This document shows, piece by piece, positions 23,180 through 31,984 of a stretch of DNA of 63,986 bases (position 1 is the stretch's first letter; every line of letters starts with the position of its first letter). Under the pieces are notes generated by a model. It was not told the DNA's origin and searched no databases. It worked only from the letters and a program-made list of their open reading frames with translations. The DNA comes from Bradyrhizobiaceae bacterium. GTDB lineage: Bacteria > Pseudomonadota > Alphaproteobacteria > Rhizobiales > Xanthobacteraceae. The position numbers were made by a program, and so were the translations under genes. The stretch covers positions 1 to 63,986 of the forward strand of contig CANKBJ010000004.1 in assembly GCA_947479905.1 (NCBI GenBank), given 5' to 3'.

Positions 23180-25230
23180 AAACGGTCGCAATTATTCAGG
23201 CGCGGATGTCTTCCGCGCGTCTGCCCGGTAAAGTTCTGGAAGATCTCGCGGGCCTCCCCGTCATCGCTTGGGTTGTGCGGGCCGCCCGCGCAAGCGTTGG
23301 CGTCGATGAGGTGGTCGTCGCGACATCGACCGAGGCCAGCGACGACGCCGTCGCCGCATGGTGCGAGAAAAATGGCGTCGCGGTCCATCGCGGATCGGAG
23401 CGCGATGTGCTGGATCGGTTTAAAGGCGCAATCCTCGTTCACAAGGCGGATGTCATTGTTCGCATGACCGCCGATTGCCCATTTCTCGATCCGGCTGTCG
23501 TCGGCCAGACAATCCGTCTACGTTCGGAAAACGGCGCGGACTACGCGTGCAATACCGACCCGCCGACCTGGCCCGATGGGCTCGATTGCGAGGTGGTAAC
23601 CGCCGACGCATTGCTTTTGGCCGCGGCGGAAGCCGGCCGGCCGAGCGACCGTGAGCATGTAACGCCGTTCGTACGCAATAACCGCATGCGCTTTTCGGCC
23701 GAAACGCTAGTGTCGCCGCTGCCGCGACTTGAGGCCGAGCGGTGGACGCTTGATACACCGGATGATCTGAAATTCCTTCGCGAGGTTGCGACCCATCTGC
23801 CACGGGACCGCGCGCCGTCGCATCTTGAAGTGCTCGCAGTGCTCGACAAAGAGCCTGAGCTGCGCAACATCAACCGCGTCAATAGCCGCAATGCCGGCTT
23901 CGATGCCGCCCTGATCGCGGATCCGGTTGATGTGAAGCGTAGCTTTGCCGGTTCGCAGAAGCTGATGGAGCGCGCCGAGTGCGTTATTCCGCTTGGCTCC
24001 CAGACCTTCTCGAAAAGCCGCGTGCAGTTGCCGCCCGGCGCATCGCCGTTGTTCGTAACCCACGGCGACGGCGGTCGGGTTTACGATGTGGACGGCAATG
24101 AATATGTCGATCTGGTCAACGCGCTTCTGCCGAACATCCTCGGCTACCGCGACGCCGACGTTGACCTCGCCATCCGCAGTCAACTTACGCGTGGCATCAG
24201 CTTCAGCCTGCCGACGCCGCAGGAAACCGAACTGGCGGAACGCCTAATTGATAATATTCCCTGCGCGGAGATGGTTCGGTTTGGCAAGAACGGCACCGAC
24301 GTCACGTCCGCTGCCGTTCGGCTGGCGCGGGCTTCGACCCGGCGCGATCGGCTGATGCTGCTCGGCTATCACGGCTGGCAGGATTGGTACATCGGCGCGA
24401 CGACGCGCAACCTTGGGGTTCCGGCTTCTGTTTCGGCGCTATCCCATCTGGCACCTTGGGGCGACCTGGCGGCGGCAGATGCGCTGTTCCGTAAGTATCC
24501 CGGCGAGATCGCGGCGATCATTCTTGAACCGATGAACGTGTCCGAACCCGCGCCCGGCTATCTCCAGGATCTGATTGACTTGGCGCACCGGCACGGCGCG
24601 CTGGTGATCTTCGATGAGATCATCACCGGTTTTCGTTGGGGCCTCGGCGGCGCGCAAGCGCGTTACGGCGTTGTTCCCGATCTTGCGTGCTTCGGCAAAG
24701 CCATGGGCAACGGCATGCCGATCTCAGCCGTCGTCGGCCGTGCCGATGTGATGCGGCTCATGGAAGACATTTTCTATTCAGGGACGTTTGCAGGCGAAGC
24801 GCTGTCGCTCGCCGCGGCGATCGCGACTATCGACAAGCTTAAGCGCGACAAAGTCGCCGAACATCTCTGGCAAGTCGGCGGCTCTCTCATGGCCGCCGCC
24901 AAGGAAAAGATTAAGGCCAAGGGGCTAGACGATGTCCTGGGGCTGGTTGGCGTGGCACCCTGGGCCATCCTGACCTATCGCGATCATGCGACGGCTTCGA
25001 AAGAAGCCGTGAAAACCCTGTTCCTGCGTGAAATGATCGCCGCCGGCGTTCTCATTAACGCCAGCCACAATGTCTGTTTCGCGCATTCGTCCGCCGATTT
25101 CGCCCGAATTCTGGCCGCCTACGACCATGCTTTGGGCGAAGTGCGGGATGCCCTCGACCGCGGCGACATCGAACGGCGGCTCGGCAACCAGGTGATCCGG
25201 CCGGTATTTTCGGTGCGGGCCGCCTCGTGA
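23176..25230 (+). CDS. Fusion of SpsF-type nucleotidyltransferase and class III aminotransferase
   Basis: A 684-residue two-domain protein. Residues 1-240 are an SpsF/CMP-sugar-synthetase-like domain: IIQARMSSARLPGKVL, VVVATSTEASDD, MTADCPFLDP, and RWTLDTPDDLKFL. Residues about 255-684 are a class III aminotransferase of the glutamate-1-semialdehyde aminomutase type: GNEYVDLVNA, FGKNGTDVTSAAVRLARA, YHGWQDW, VIFDEIITGFR and the PLP lysine K508 in FGKAMGNGMP. The frame is continuous with no stop or shift, so this is a real fusion. It would couple amination and nucleotide activation of one sugar. It starts 4 bases inside the preceding oxidoreductase gene. Confidence 0.85.
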   Translation: MKTVAIIQARMSSARLPGKVLEDLAGLPVIAWVVRAARASVGVDEVVVATSTEASDDAVAAWCEKNGVAVHRGSERDVLDRFKGAILVHKADVIVRMTADCPFLDPAVVGQTIRLRSENGADYACNTDPPTWPDGLDCEVVTADALLLAAAEAGRPSDREHVTPFVRNNRMRFSAETLVSPLPRLEAERWTLDTPDDLKFLREVATHLPRDRAPSHLEVLAVLDKEPELRNINRVNSRNAGFDAALIADPVDVKRSFAGSQKLMERAECVIPLGSQTFSKSRVQLPPGASPLFVTHGDGGRVYDVDGNEYVDLVNALLPNILGYRDADVDLAIRSQLTRGISFSLPTPQETELAERLIDNIPCAEMVRFGKNGTDVTSAAVRLARASTRRDRLMLLGYHGWQDWYIGATTRNLGVPASVSALSHLAPWGDLAAADALFRKYPGEIAAIILEPMNVSEPAPGYLQDLIDLAHRHGALVIFDEIITGFRWGLGGAQARYGVVPDLACFGKAMGNGMPISAVVGRADVMRLMEDIFYSGTFAGEALSLAAAIATIDKLKRDKVAEHLWQVGGSLMAAAKEKIKAKGLDDVLGLVGVAPWAILTYRDHATASKEAVKTLFLREMIAAGVLINASHNVCFAHSSADFARILAAYDHALGEVRDALDRGDIERRLGNQVIRPVFSVRAAS

Positions 25231-25237
25231 TATTGCC

Positions 25238-26437
25238 ATGACGCAAAAGTTTCTTCCTTACGGCCGTCACGCCATCGACGAAGACGACATCCTGGCTGTG
25301 TCAGAAGCATTGCGCGGCGATTTCCTAACCACGGGTCCCCGGGTCGAAGAATTCGAAACTGGTTTCGCCGCCGCGACCGGGACGCGCCACGCCGTTGCTT
25401 GTAACTCCGGGACCGCGGCGCTGCATCTTGCGGTTCTTGCACTCGGTATTGCGCCGGATGAGGCGGCGATCGTACCGAGTTTAACATTTCTGGCAACGGC
25501 CAATGTCGCCCGCATGGCCGGAGCAGACGTGGTCTTCGCCGACGTCGATCCGGATACCGGGCTGATGACCGCCCAGACCTTCGCCGAAGCGCTCGAACGT
25601 GCGAAATCGGCAGGTCTGACTGTGAAGACCGCGCTCCCGGTGCATCTTAACGGCCAGGTCTGCGACATGGCAGACATCGCAGCGGCCGCAGACAAACACG
25701 GGATTGCTCTGATCGAGGATGCCTGCCACGCGCTCGGCGCCGCCGATATCGGCGCGACGCCATACTCACGGATTGCCTGTTTCTCGACGCATCCCGTCAA
25801 GGCGATAGCCACCGGCGAGGGCGGCGTTGCGACGACTGCCGATGATGAACTGGCGCGGCGCATGCGCCTGCTGCGAAATCATGGAATGACCCGGGAAGCC
25901 GGTGTTTTCGTGCACAAGGGCATGGCTTTCGACGGCGATGTTGCCAATCCTTGGTATTACGAAATGCAGGAGATCGGCTGGAACTACCGCCTGCCGGATG
26001 TCTTGTGCGCGCTCGGCATCAGCCAGCTCAAGAAGCTCGATCGTTTCTATCGCCGTCGCGTTGAGATAGCGGCGCTCTACGATTCCCTGCTGGCGCCGCT
26101 GGCGCCGCTGATCCGCCCAGTTTCGCACGGCAACCGGCCGCACGGATGGCACCTCTATCCGGTGCTGATCGATTTTGATCGGCTTGGTAAGTCGCGCGCC
26201 GAGACAATGAGGCAGTTGCGCGACCAAGGGATCGGAACTCAGGTCCACTACATCCCGGTTCATAGGCAGCCTTATTACCAGAAGCTCTACGGCGAACTGT
26301 CATTGCCGGGTGCTGATTCATATTATGCCCGCTGCTTATCGTTGCCGTTTTATCCGGCTTTGGCGGATACCGATCTGACGCGCGTTGCCGACGCACTGGC
26401 CGCGCTCATTTCCGCTTCGGGCAAGGTGAGCGTCTGA
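25238..26437 (+). CDS. pseC: UDP-4-amino-4,6-dideoxy-AltNAc aminotransferase (DegT family)
   Basis: A 399-residue DegT/DnrJ/EryC1 PLP enzyme. The second pseudaminic step aminates C4 of the PseB product. It begins FLPYGRHAIDEDDILAV, has CNSGTAALHLA, LIEDACHALGA and the PLP lysine K188 in FSTHPVKAIATGEGG; the HPVK-x5-GEGG form is typical of PseC. C-terminal YIPVHRQPYY is also diagnostic. Its stop overlaps the next gene by one base. Identification rests on these motifs plus PseB, PseG/H and PseI in the same run. Confidence 0.9.
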   Translation: MTQKFLPYGRHAIDEDDILAVSEALRGDFLTTGPRVEEFETGFAAATGTRHAVACNSGTAALHLAVLALGIAPDEAAIVPSLTFLATANVARMAGADVVFADVDPDTGLMTAQTFAEALERAKSAGLTVKTALPVHLNGQVCDMADIAAAADKHGIALIEDACHALGAADIGATPYSRIACFSTHPVKAIATGEGGVATTADDELARRMRLLRNHGMTREAGVFVHKGMAFDGDVANPWYYEMQEIGWNYRLPDVLCALGISQLKKLDRFYRRRVEIAALYDSLLAPLAPLIRPVSHGNRPHGWHLYPVLIDFDRLGKSRAETMRQLRDQGIGTQVHYIPVHRQPYYQKLYGELSLPGADSYYARCLSLPFYPALADTDLTRVADALAALISASGKVSV

Positions 26438-27897
26438 TGGGCGAGGTCTGCCTGTTTCGTGCCGATGCGTCGCCGGCGATTGGAGCCGGCCACGTCATGC
26501 GCTGCCTGGCCTTTGCGGAAACCCTGCAATGGGCCGGATGGACCTGCCGGTTTGCCACTAACGAGTTGGCGTCGGCAGCTGCGCCGGCGCTGATGTCGGG
26601 CGGACACGATGTGCGCGTGATGACGAATCAAGCCGATGTGGCGACGCTGGCGCGCGACGCGCGTGTGGCCGTGATCGATCACTATGGCCTCGATGCTGCG
26701 CTCGAACGGGCGATTGCGGCGGAAGGCGCACGCGTGGTCGTGTTCGACGATCTTGCCGACCGTCTGCATGCGTCGGATATTTTGCTGGATTCATCACCGC
26801 AACGCGTCGCCGACGATTACCGGGGCAAGGTGCCTGCGGACTGCCGACTTTTGCTGGGTGCGCGCTACGCAATCGTACGGCGGATGTGGCGTCAGAACGC
26901 CGCTGCGGCCCGGCAGCGTCACGCCAAGGGCGAGGCGGTTCGCCGCATCGTCGTGTCGATGGGAGCGACCGACCCGTCCAATGCGACACTGCGTGTCATC
27001 CGCGCGCTTTCGGGTCTGCCAAAGAGCATTGAGGTTGATGCCTTGCTCGGCTCGGCTGCGCCGCATCGCGAAGCGGTGACAGCCGCGCTTGGCGCCGGTA
27101 TGCGGCTGCACGTTGATCCTGAGAATTTGGTCTCGTTGTTCGCGGACGCCGATCTGGCTATCGGAGCTGCCGGATCGACGAGTTTTGAACGCGCCATTCT
27201 CGGGCTTCCGTCGATATTGATCCCGGTGGCTGACAATCAGCGTTTCATCGTTCAGGCATTTGGCGCGGCGAAAGCGGCGGAGGTGCTTTCGGCCGACGCT
27301 CTCGACCGTCCTGCGGAATTTGTCGCTCAAGTTCGCCAGTTCGCGGACGACGGCGACAAGCGCGCCGAGATGTCACAGGCCGCGGCACGAATGATAGACG
27401 GGCGCGGTACGCTTCGGTTGCTGGCGGCCGTGGCAGGCACTTATATCGGCGCGAACGGCGCGACAATTGAATTACGCGCAGCCGAGCCGGAAGACGAGGA
27501 TTGGCTTTTCGAATTGCAGCTTCAACCCGCGACCCGCCGCTATGCTCTCGATCGCAACCTACCGAAGCCGGAGGGGCACAAACGCTGGCTAGCCTCAACC
27601 CTTGCCGATCCGGAACGGCTTCTGGGGATCGTCGTTGTCACAGGCGAGCCGGCAGGAATGATCCGGCTTGACCGTATTTCGTCGAAGCCGGTCACGTTTC
27701 AGGTATCCATCGCCATCGATGAGCGTAAGCAGCGCCTTGGTATCGGCCGCGCTGCTTTGGAACTTGCCCGCGGCATCGCGCCCGCGGCAGAATTTGTCGC
27801 AACGGTACTGCCGGAGAACCGCGCGTCGCGGGCTTTATTTTCGGCTGCTGGCTATCGCGCGGAAGGCGACAATCGTTTCCGAAGGAGGGCGGCGTAA
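26437..27897 (+). CDS. PseG-PseH fusion: nucleotide-sugar hydrolase and N-acetyltransferase
   Basis: A 486-residue fusion of two consecutive pathway enzymes. Residues about 1-335 are PseG, the hydrolase that frees 2,4-diacetamido-2,4,6-trideoxy-L-altrose from UDP: FRADASPAIGAGHVMRCLA, VVFDDLADR, and the GT-B-like AIGAAGSTSFERAILGLP motif. Residues about 340-486 are a GNAT acetyltransferase (PseH): IELRAAEPEDEDWLFE, then SIAIDERKQRLGIGRAALEL and TVLPENRASRALFSAAGY. PseH acetylates C4-NH2 before PseG acts, so the fusion joins steps 3 and 4. In many bacteria these are separate genes. It is linked by one-base overlaps on both sides. Confidence 0.9.
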   Translation: MGEVCLFRADASPAIGAGHVMRCLAFAETLQWAGWTCRFATNELASAAAPALMSGGHDVRVMTNQADVATLARDARVAVIDHYGLDAALERAIAAEGARVVVFDDLADRLHASDILLDSSPQRVADDYRGKVPADCRLLLGARYAIVRRMWRQNAAAARQRHAKGEAVRRIVVSMGATDPSNATLRVIRALSGLPKSIEVDALLGSAAPHREAVTAALGAGMRLHVDPENLVSLFADADLAIGAAGSTSFERAILGLPSILIPVADNQRFIVQAFGAAKAAEVLSADALDRPAEFVAQVRQFADDGDKRAEMSQAAARMIDGRGTLRLLAAVAGTYIGANGATIELRAAEPEDEDWLFELQLQPATRRYALDRNLPKPEGHKRWLASTLADPERLLGIVVVTGEPAGMIRLDRISSKPVTFQVSIAIDERKQRLGIGRAALELARGIAPAAEFVATVLPENRASRALFSAAGYRAEGDNRFRRRAA

Positions 27898-28955
27898 TGC
27901 AAGAATTTGCCATCGCCGGACGGAAAATAGGCCCCGGGCATTCGCCCTATGTGATTGCCGAGCTATCCGGAAATCACAATGGCCAGCTTGAGCGGGCGTT
28001 TCGGCTCATTGAAGTGGCAATGGAAGCCGGCGCCGACGCGGTCAAGCTTCAGACCTATACGGCCGACACGATCACCATCGACTACGACGGTCCGGGCTTC
28101 GCGATCGAAGGCGGACTGTGGAGCGGCCGAAAGCTCTACGATCTTTACCAAAAAGCGCAGACGCCGTGGGAATGGCATGAAGCGTTATTCGAAAAAGCGC
28201 GGCAGATCGGCATCACGGCTTTCAGTACGCCATTCGATTTCACGGCGGTTGATTTTCTAGAGAAGCTCAACGCGCCGGCCTACAAGATCGCGTCATTCGA
28301 GATCATCGATATTCCGCTGATTGAGTACGTCGCTGCGACCGGCAAGCCGATGATCATTTCGACCGGAATGGCCAATTTGTCCGAGATAGAAGAGGCCGTG
28401 GCGGCGGCGCGCGGCGCGGGCTGCCGAGACTTGGCCGTGCTGCATTGCGTCAGTGGGTATCCGACGCCTTGTGGCGACGCCAATCTACGCACGATCCCGG
28501 ACCTTGCCGCGAAACTGGGCGTCACCGTCGGATTGTCGGACCACACCATGGGCGTTGCGGTTTCGATCGCGGCGGTCGCGCTTGGGGCTACGATCCTCGA
28601 AAAGCATGTCACGCTGGCGCGCGCGCACGGTGGTCCCGACTCTGCCTTTTCGCTTGAACCGCACGAACTGGCCCAACTTGTGGCGGCGACCGCGGACGCG
28701 CACGCGGCGCTTGGGTCGGTGAACTATGCCCTCAAGTCGAGCGAGCAGGGCAGCATGGCATTTCGGCGATCGCTTTATGTAGTCGCGCCGATCCGGAAAG
28801 GAGAGCGCTTTACGGAGCGCAACATTCGTTCCATTCGGCCGGGTTATGGACTGCCGCCGAAGCTTCTCCCCGACATTATAGGTCGCAACGCGGCGCGCGA
28901 TATCGATCGCGGCGCCGCGATGACACTCGACATGATCGAGACCGTTGAGCCATGA
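27897..28955 (+). CDS. pseI: Pseudaminic acid synthase (NeuB family)
   Basis: A 352-residue NeuB-family enzyme that condenses phosphoenolpyruvate with the altrose derivative to give pseudaminic acid. The barrel has YVIAELSGNHNG, VKLQTYTADT, FSTPFD, YKIASFE, STGMA, HCVSGYPTP and the metal-binding EKHVTLAR. A C-terminal SAF domain (about 290-350) is present with RRSLYVVAPIRKGE and RPGYGLPPK. The GNHNG/EKHVTLAR set and the position behind PseG favour PseI over a sialic or legionaminic synthase. Start overlaps the fusion gene by one base. Confidence 0.9.
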   Translation: MQEFAIAGRKIGPGHSPYVIAELSGNHNGQLERAFRLIEVAMEAGADAVKLQTYTADTITIDYDGPGFAIEGGLWSGRKLYDLYQKAQTPWEWHEALFEKARQIGITAFSTPFDFTAVDFLEKLNAPAYKIASFEIIDIPLIEYVAATGKPMIISTGMANLSEIEEAVAAARGAGCRDLAVLHCVSGYPTPCGDANLRTIPDLAAKLGVTVGLSDHTMGVAVSIAAVALGATILEKHVTLARAHGGPDSAFSLEPHELAQLVAATADAHAALGSVNYALKSSEQGSMAFRRSLYVVAPIRKGERFTERNIRSIRPGYGLPPKLLPDIIGRNAARDIDRGAAMTLDMIETVEP

Positions 28956-29689
28956 CGTCTCGTACCGTCGCAACCATCGAAGCGCGCATGACGTCAACCC
29001 GCCTCCCGGGAAAGGTGCTGATGTCGGCCGCCGGCCTCCCGATGCTTGAACTTATGATCGAGCGGCTCAGATTTGTGAAGGAGATCGACGCGATTGTGAT
29101 AGCGACCACCGTCAATGCGAGCGACGATCCGGTCGAGGAACTGGCGCACCGTGTCGGCGTCGGCGTCTGGCGCGGCAGCGAAGCGGACGTGCTGAACAGG
29201 GTGCTCGACGCTGCGAAGGCCTATGAGGCCCAAACAATCGTGGAACTAACCGGCGACTGCCCGCTGATAGATCCGGCCATCGTGTCAAAGGTTATTAATG
29301 CCTATCGCGATCAAAATGCGGATTACGTTTCGAATATAATCGAGCGCACCTATCCTGACGGCATGGATACGCAGGTTTTTGCGACGACACTTCTTGAAGA
29401 TGTCGCGCGCCGCACTGACGATGTCGCAGATCGCGAACATGTAAGCCTTTATATCTATCGCCATCCCAAGATCTATTCCCTGGCCAATGTGGTGGCGCCG
29501 GCTGAAGTGGTCCGCCCGGATTTGCGGCTCACGCTCGATACCCGTGAAGACCTCGCGGTTATTCGGACCATCTTCGAGTCGCTGCGGCCGACGCGAAAGG
29601 ATTTCACGCTGGCGCAGATTCTTGCATTCCTCGATGCCCATCCGCAGATCGCCGCGATCAACGCGCAGGTCGAGGCGAAAATTGTCTGA
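28952..29689 (+). CDS. SpsF-type cytidylyltransferase-like protein
   Basis: A 245-residue nucleotidyltransferase with ATIEARMTSTRLPGKVL, VIATTVNASDDP, LTGDCPLIDP and LRLTLDTREDLAVIR, the same signatures as the N-terminal domain of the 23176 fusion. It lies directly after PseI with a 4-base overlap, so it may serve as the CMP-pseudaminic acid synthetase (PseF role), but true PseF proteins carry an ARGGSKRI motif, which this one lacks. It could equally activate a different sugar together with the following oxidoreductase and aminotransferase. Confidence 0.75.
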   Translation: MTSRTVATIEARMTSTRLPGKVLMSAAGLPMLELMIERLRFVKEIDAIVIATTVNASDDPVEELAHRVGVGVWRGSEADVLNRVLDAAKAYEAQTIVELTGDCPLIDPAIVSKVINAYRDQNADYVSNIIERTYPDGMDTQVFATTLLEDVARRTDDVADREHVSLYIYRHPKIYSLANVVAPAEVVRPDLRLTLDTREDLAVIRTIFESLRPTRKDFTLAQILAFLDAHPQIAAINAQVEAKIV

Positions 29690-30662
29690 CCCCTGGCGCG
29701 CGCTCATTGTCGGCTGTGGCAAGATTGCCGGCGGTTATAATCGTGGACCGGACGACGCGATGGTTCTTACTCATGCGCTGGCCTATCGTAATCATCCGGG
29801 CTGTAAACTCGCAGCCTGTGTCGACAGCAACGCCGAAGTGCTGGCGGATTTCGCGGCTCGCTGGGACGTGCCGCGGACTTATTTGAGCCTGGATCAGGCG
29901 CTCGATAGCGAGAGCTTCGATATCGTGAGTGTCTGCTCGCCGACCGGGACGCATCTGGCGACATTGCGCCGCCTGTTGCAAGCCCGGCCTCACGCGGTCT
30001 TTGCCGAGAAGCCTCTCGACGGGGACGCGAAGCAGGCGCGCGAAATCGGGGCGCAATTCGCGGCGCAAGAAATTCCCGTCGCTGTGAATTTTACGCGGCG
30101 CTTCGATGAAGCCATGCATGCCCTGCGTCAATCGATCCGCGAAGGCCGCTATGGCACGCTTCATTCCGTGGTCGGATGGTACGGCCGGGGCGTCGTCAAC
30201 ACTGGCAGTCATCTCATAGATCTCGTGAATTATCTGACCGAACGGGAGCCGACGATCGAACATGTCGGCGCGGCGCAGCTCTGCGGCCTCGATCCGGATT
30301 TTACGGTGACGGCTGAACTCGATCTGGGCGGCGTGCCGTTCCGAATTATCGGCTTACCGGGGGTCGACGTTGGCCGGTTCGAGGTGGAGATCGGCTTCAG
30401 TGACGCCATCGTTTCCTTGGAAGATGCTGGGATGACGCTTCGCTTGCGCTCATACGGAGCGTCTGACGTATTCGCCAATGAGCGCGCTTTAGATCGCGGC
30501 ACATGGCAGCGGACCGGTTATGGCATCGCGATGCTGCGGGCGATCGATGAACTTCTCGCTTGGCGCTCCGGTGCGAGATTGTCTTCGGATATTGAGAGCG
30601 CGGCTTTCTCAATCGAACTTGCTGATGAGATCCGCGCGCGATCTGTGGAGAAGTCCCAATGA
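29682..30662 (+). CDS. Gfo/Idh/MocA-family oxidoreductase
   Basis: A 326-residue oxidoreductase beginning at a TTG at 29682, which overlaps the previous gene by 8 bases and has GAGGCG about 8 bases before it; the frame runs open back to 29487. Motifs: ALIVGCGKIAGGYNRG, IVSVCSPTGTHL, FAEKPLDGDAKQ and NTGSHLIDLVNYL with the catalytic His. It overlaps the aminotransferase gene by 4 bases. The SpsF, Gfo/Idh and DegT genes form a tight three-gene module, fitting a path that oxidises, aminates and activates one sugar. Confidence 0.85.
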   Translation: MSDPWRALIVGCGKIAGGYNRGPDDAMVLTHALAYRNHPGCKLAACVDSNAEVLADFAARWDVPRTYLSLDQALDSESFDIVSVCSPTGTHLATLRRLLQARPHAVFAEKPLDGDAKQAREIGAQFAAQEIPVAVNFTRRFDEAMHALRQSIREGRYGTLHSVVGWYGRGVVNTGSHLIDLVNYLTEREPTIEHVGAAQLCGLDPDFTVTAELDLGGVPFRIIGLPGVDVGRFEVEIGFSDAIVSLEDAGMTLRLRSYGASDVFANERALDRGTWQRTGYGIAMLRAIDELLAWRSGARLSSDIESAAFSIELADEIRARSVEKSQ

Positions 30663-31984
30663 GCCAGCTTGCAATTTTCGGCGGCGCGCCGGTCCGATCG
30701 ACTCCGTTTCCGGCCTATTCGGTGATCGGGGAAGACGAAAAGCGCGCCGTTATGGAGGTCATGGATAGCGGCGTGCTCTCACGCTATCTCGGTTGCTGGG
30801 ACGAAGACTTCTATGGCGGATCGAAGGTCCGTGAATTCGAGGCGGCGTGGGCGGCGCAAAGCCAAGCCAAGCACGCGGTCGCGGTAAATTCCTGCACCTC
30901 AGGTCTCTATGCGGCCGTCGGTGCGCTGAATATCGGACCCGGCGACGAGGTGATTGTCTCGCCCTTTACGATGGTGGCATCCGCCACAGCCGCTTTGATT
31001 TTCAACGCGGTGCCGGTGTTCGCCGATATCGATCCTGAACTTTACACCTTATCGGCTGAGACGATTGCGCAGTGCATTACGCCGCGAACCAAAGCCATCA
31101 TCGTCGTGCATATTTTCGGGCAGGCGGCCGACATGGACCCGATCATGGCGCTGGCGCGGCGTCACGGCATCGCGGTGATAGAGGACTGCGCGCAGGTGCC
31201 GTTCGCGACCTACAAGGGCCGTCCGGTCGGGACGCTAGGCGATATTGGCGTGTTCAGCCTGAACTATCATAAGCATATCCATACTGGCGAAGGCGGCGTT
31301 TGCGTTACGAACAGCGACGAACTCGCCGACCGCTTGCAACTCATTCGGAATCACGCCGAAGCCGTCGTCGAGGATAAGGGCACGACCAATCTGGTCAACA
31401 TGATCGGCTTCAACTTCCGGCTTGGCGAGATCGAGGCGGCGATCGGCCTGAGCCAGTTGCACAAAGGTCCCGCGCTGATCGCGCAACGCAAACAAAACGT
31501 GCAATATCTCGAAACCAAGCTTGCGGGCATTCCGGGGCTCGCGATGCCCAAGGTCGGCCCCGCCGGCGATCACGTCTATTATCAGCATGTTTTCGATTAC
31601 GACGAGGAGAAGACCGGCGTGTCGCGCGATTCTTTTTCCGCCGCCGTTAAGGCGGAGCTTCCGCCAACTCTGCTGCGAGAGCATGAAGGCCCATTATTGG
31701 GCGCCGGCTACGTCAAGCCAATCTATCTGTTGCCGATGTATCAGCGTATGATTGGCTACGGCACGGTGCAATGCCCCTTCCGTTGCCCGCTCTACGACGG
31801 CAAGCCGTCTTACGACGCGGGCATATGCCCGAACGCGGAACGGGCGCACCAATCGCGCGTTATTACGCATGAGATGATCCGGCCGCAGATGACGACGCGC
31901 GATCTCGACGATGTCGCCGCCGCCTTCCACAAGGTCGCCGACAATTTTGGCGAATTATCGGATCGGGCGCACACAATTGCCTGA
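30659..31984 (+). CDS. DegT/DnrJ/EryC1-family sugar aminotransferase
   Basis: A 441-residue PLP enzyme, somewhat longer than PseC. It begins LAIFGGAPVRSTPFPAYSVIG, a feature of the AHBA synthase and scyllo-inosose aminotransferase side of the family. It has VNSCTSGLYAAVGAL, SPFTMVASATAALIFNAVPVF, VIEDCAQVP, and the PLP lysine K205 in YHKHIHTGEGG. A cysteine-containing C-terminal segment (QCPFRCPLYDG) is unusual. Together with the preceding Gfo/Idh oxidoreductase it is expected to aminate a keto-sugar or cyclitol. The substrate is not known. Confidence 0.85.
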   Translation: MSQLAIFGGAPVRSTPFPAYSVIGEDEKRAVMEVMDSGVLSRYLGCWDEDFYGGSKVREFEAAWAAQSQAKHAVAVNSCTSGLYAAVGALNIGPGDEVIVSPFTMVASATAALIFNAVPVFADIDPELYTLSAETIAQCITPRTKAIIVVHIFGQAADMDPIMALARRHGIAVIEDCAQVPFATYKGRPVGTLGDIGVFSLNYHKHIHTGEGGVCVTNSDELADRLQLIRNHAEAVVEDKGTTNLVNMIGFNFRLGEIEAAIGLSQLHKGPALIAQRKQNVQYLETKLAGIPGLAMPKVGPAGDHVYYQHVFDYDEEKTGVSRDSFSAAVKAELPPTLLREHEGPLLGAGYVKPIYLLPMYQRMIGYGTVQCPFRCPLYDGKPSYDAGICPNAERAHQSRVITHEMIRPQMTTRDLDDVAAAFHKVADNFGELSDRAHTIA

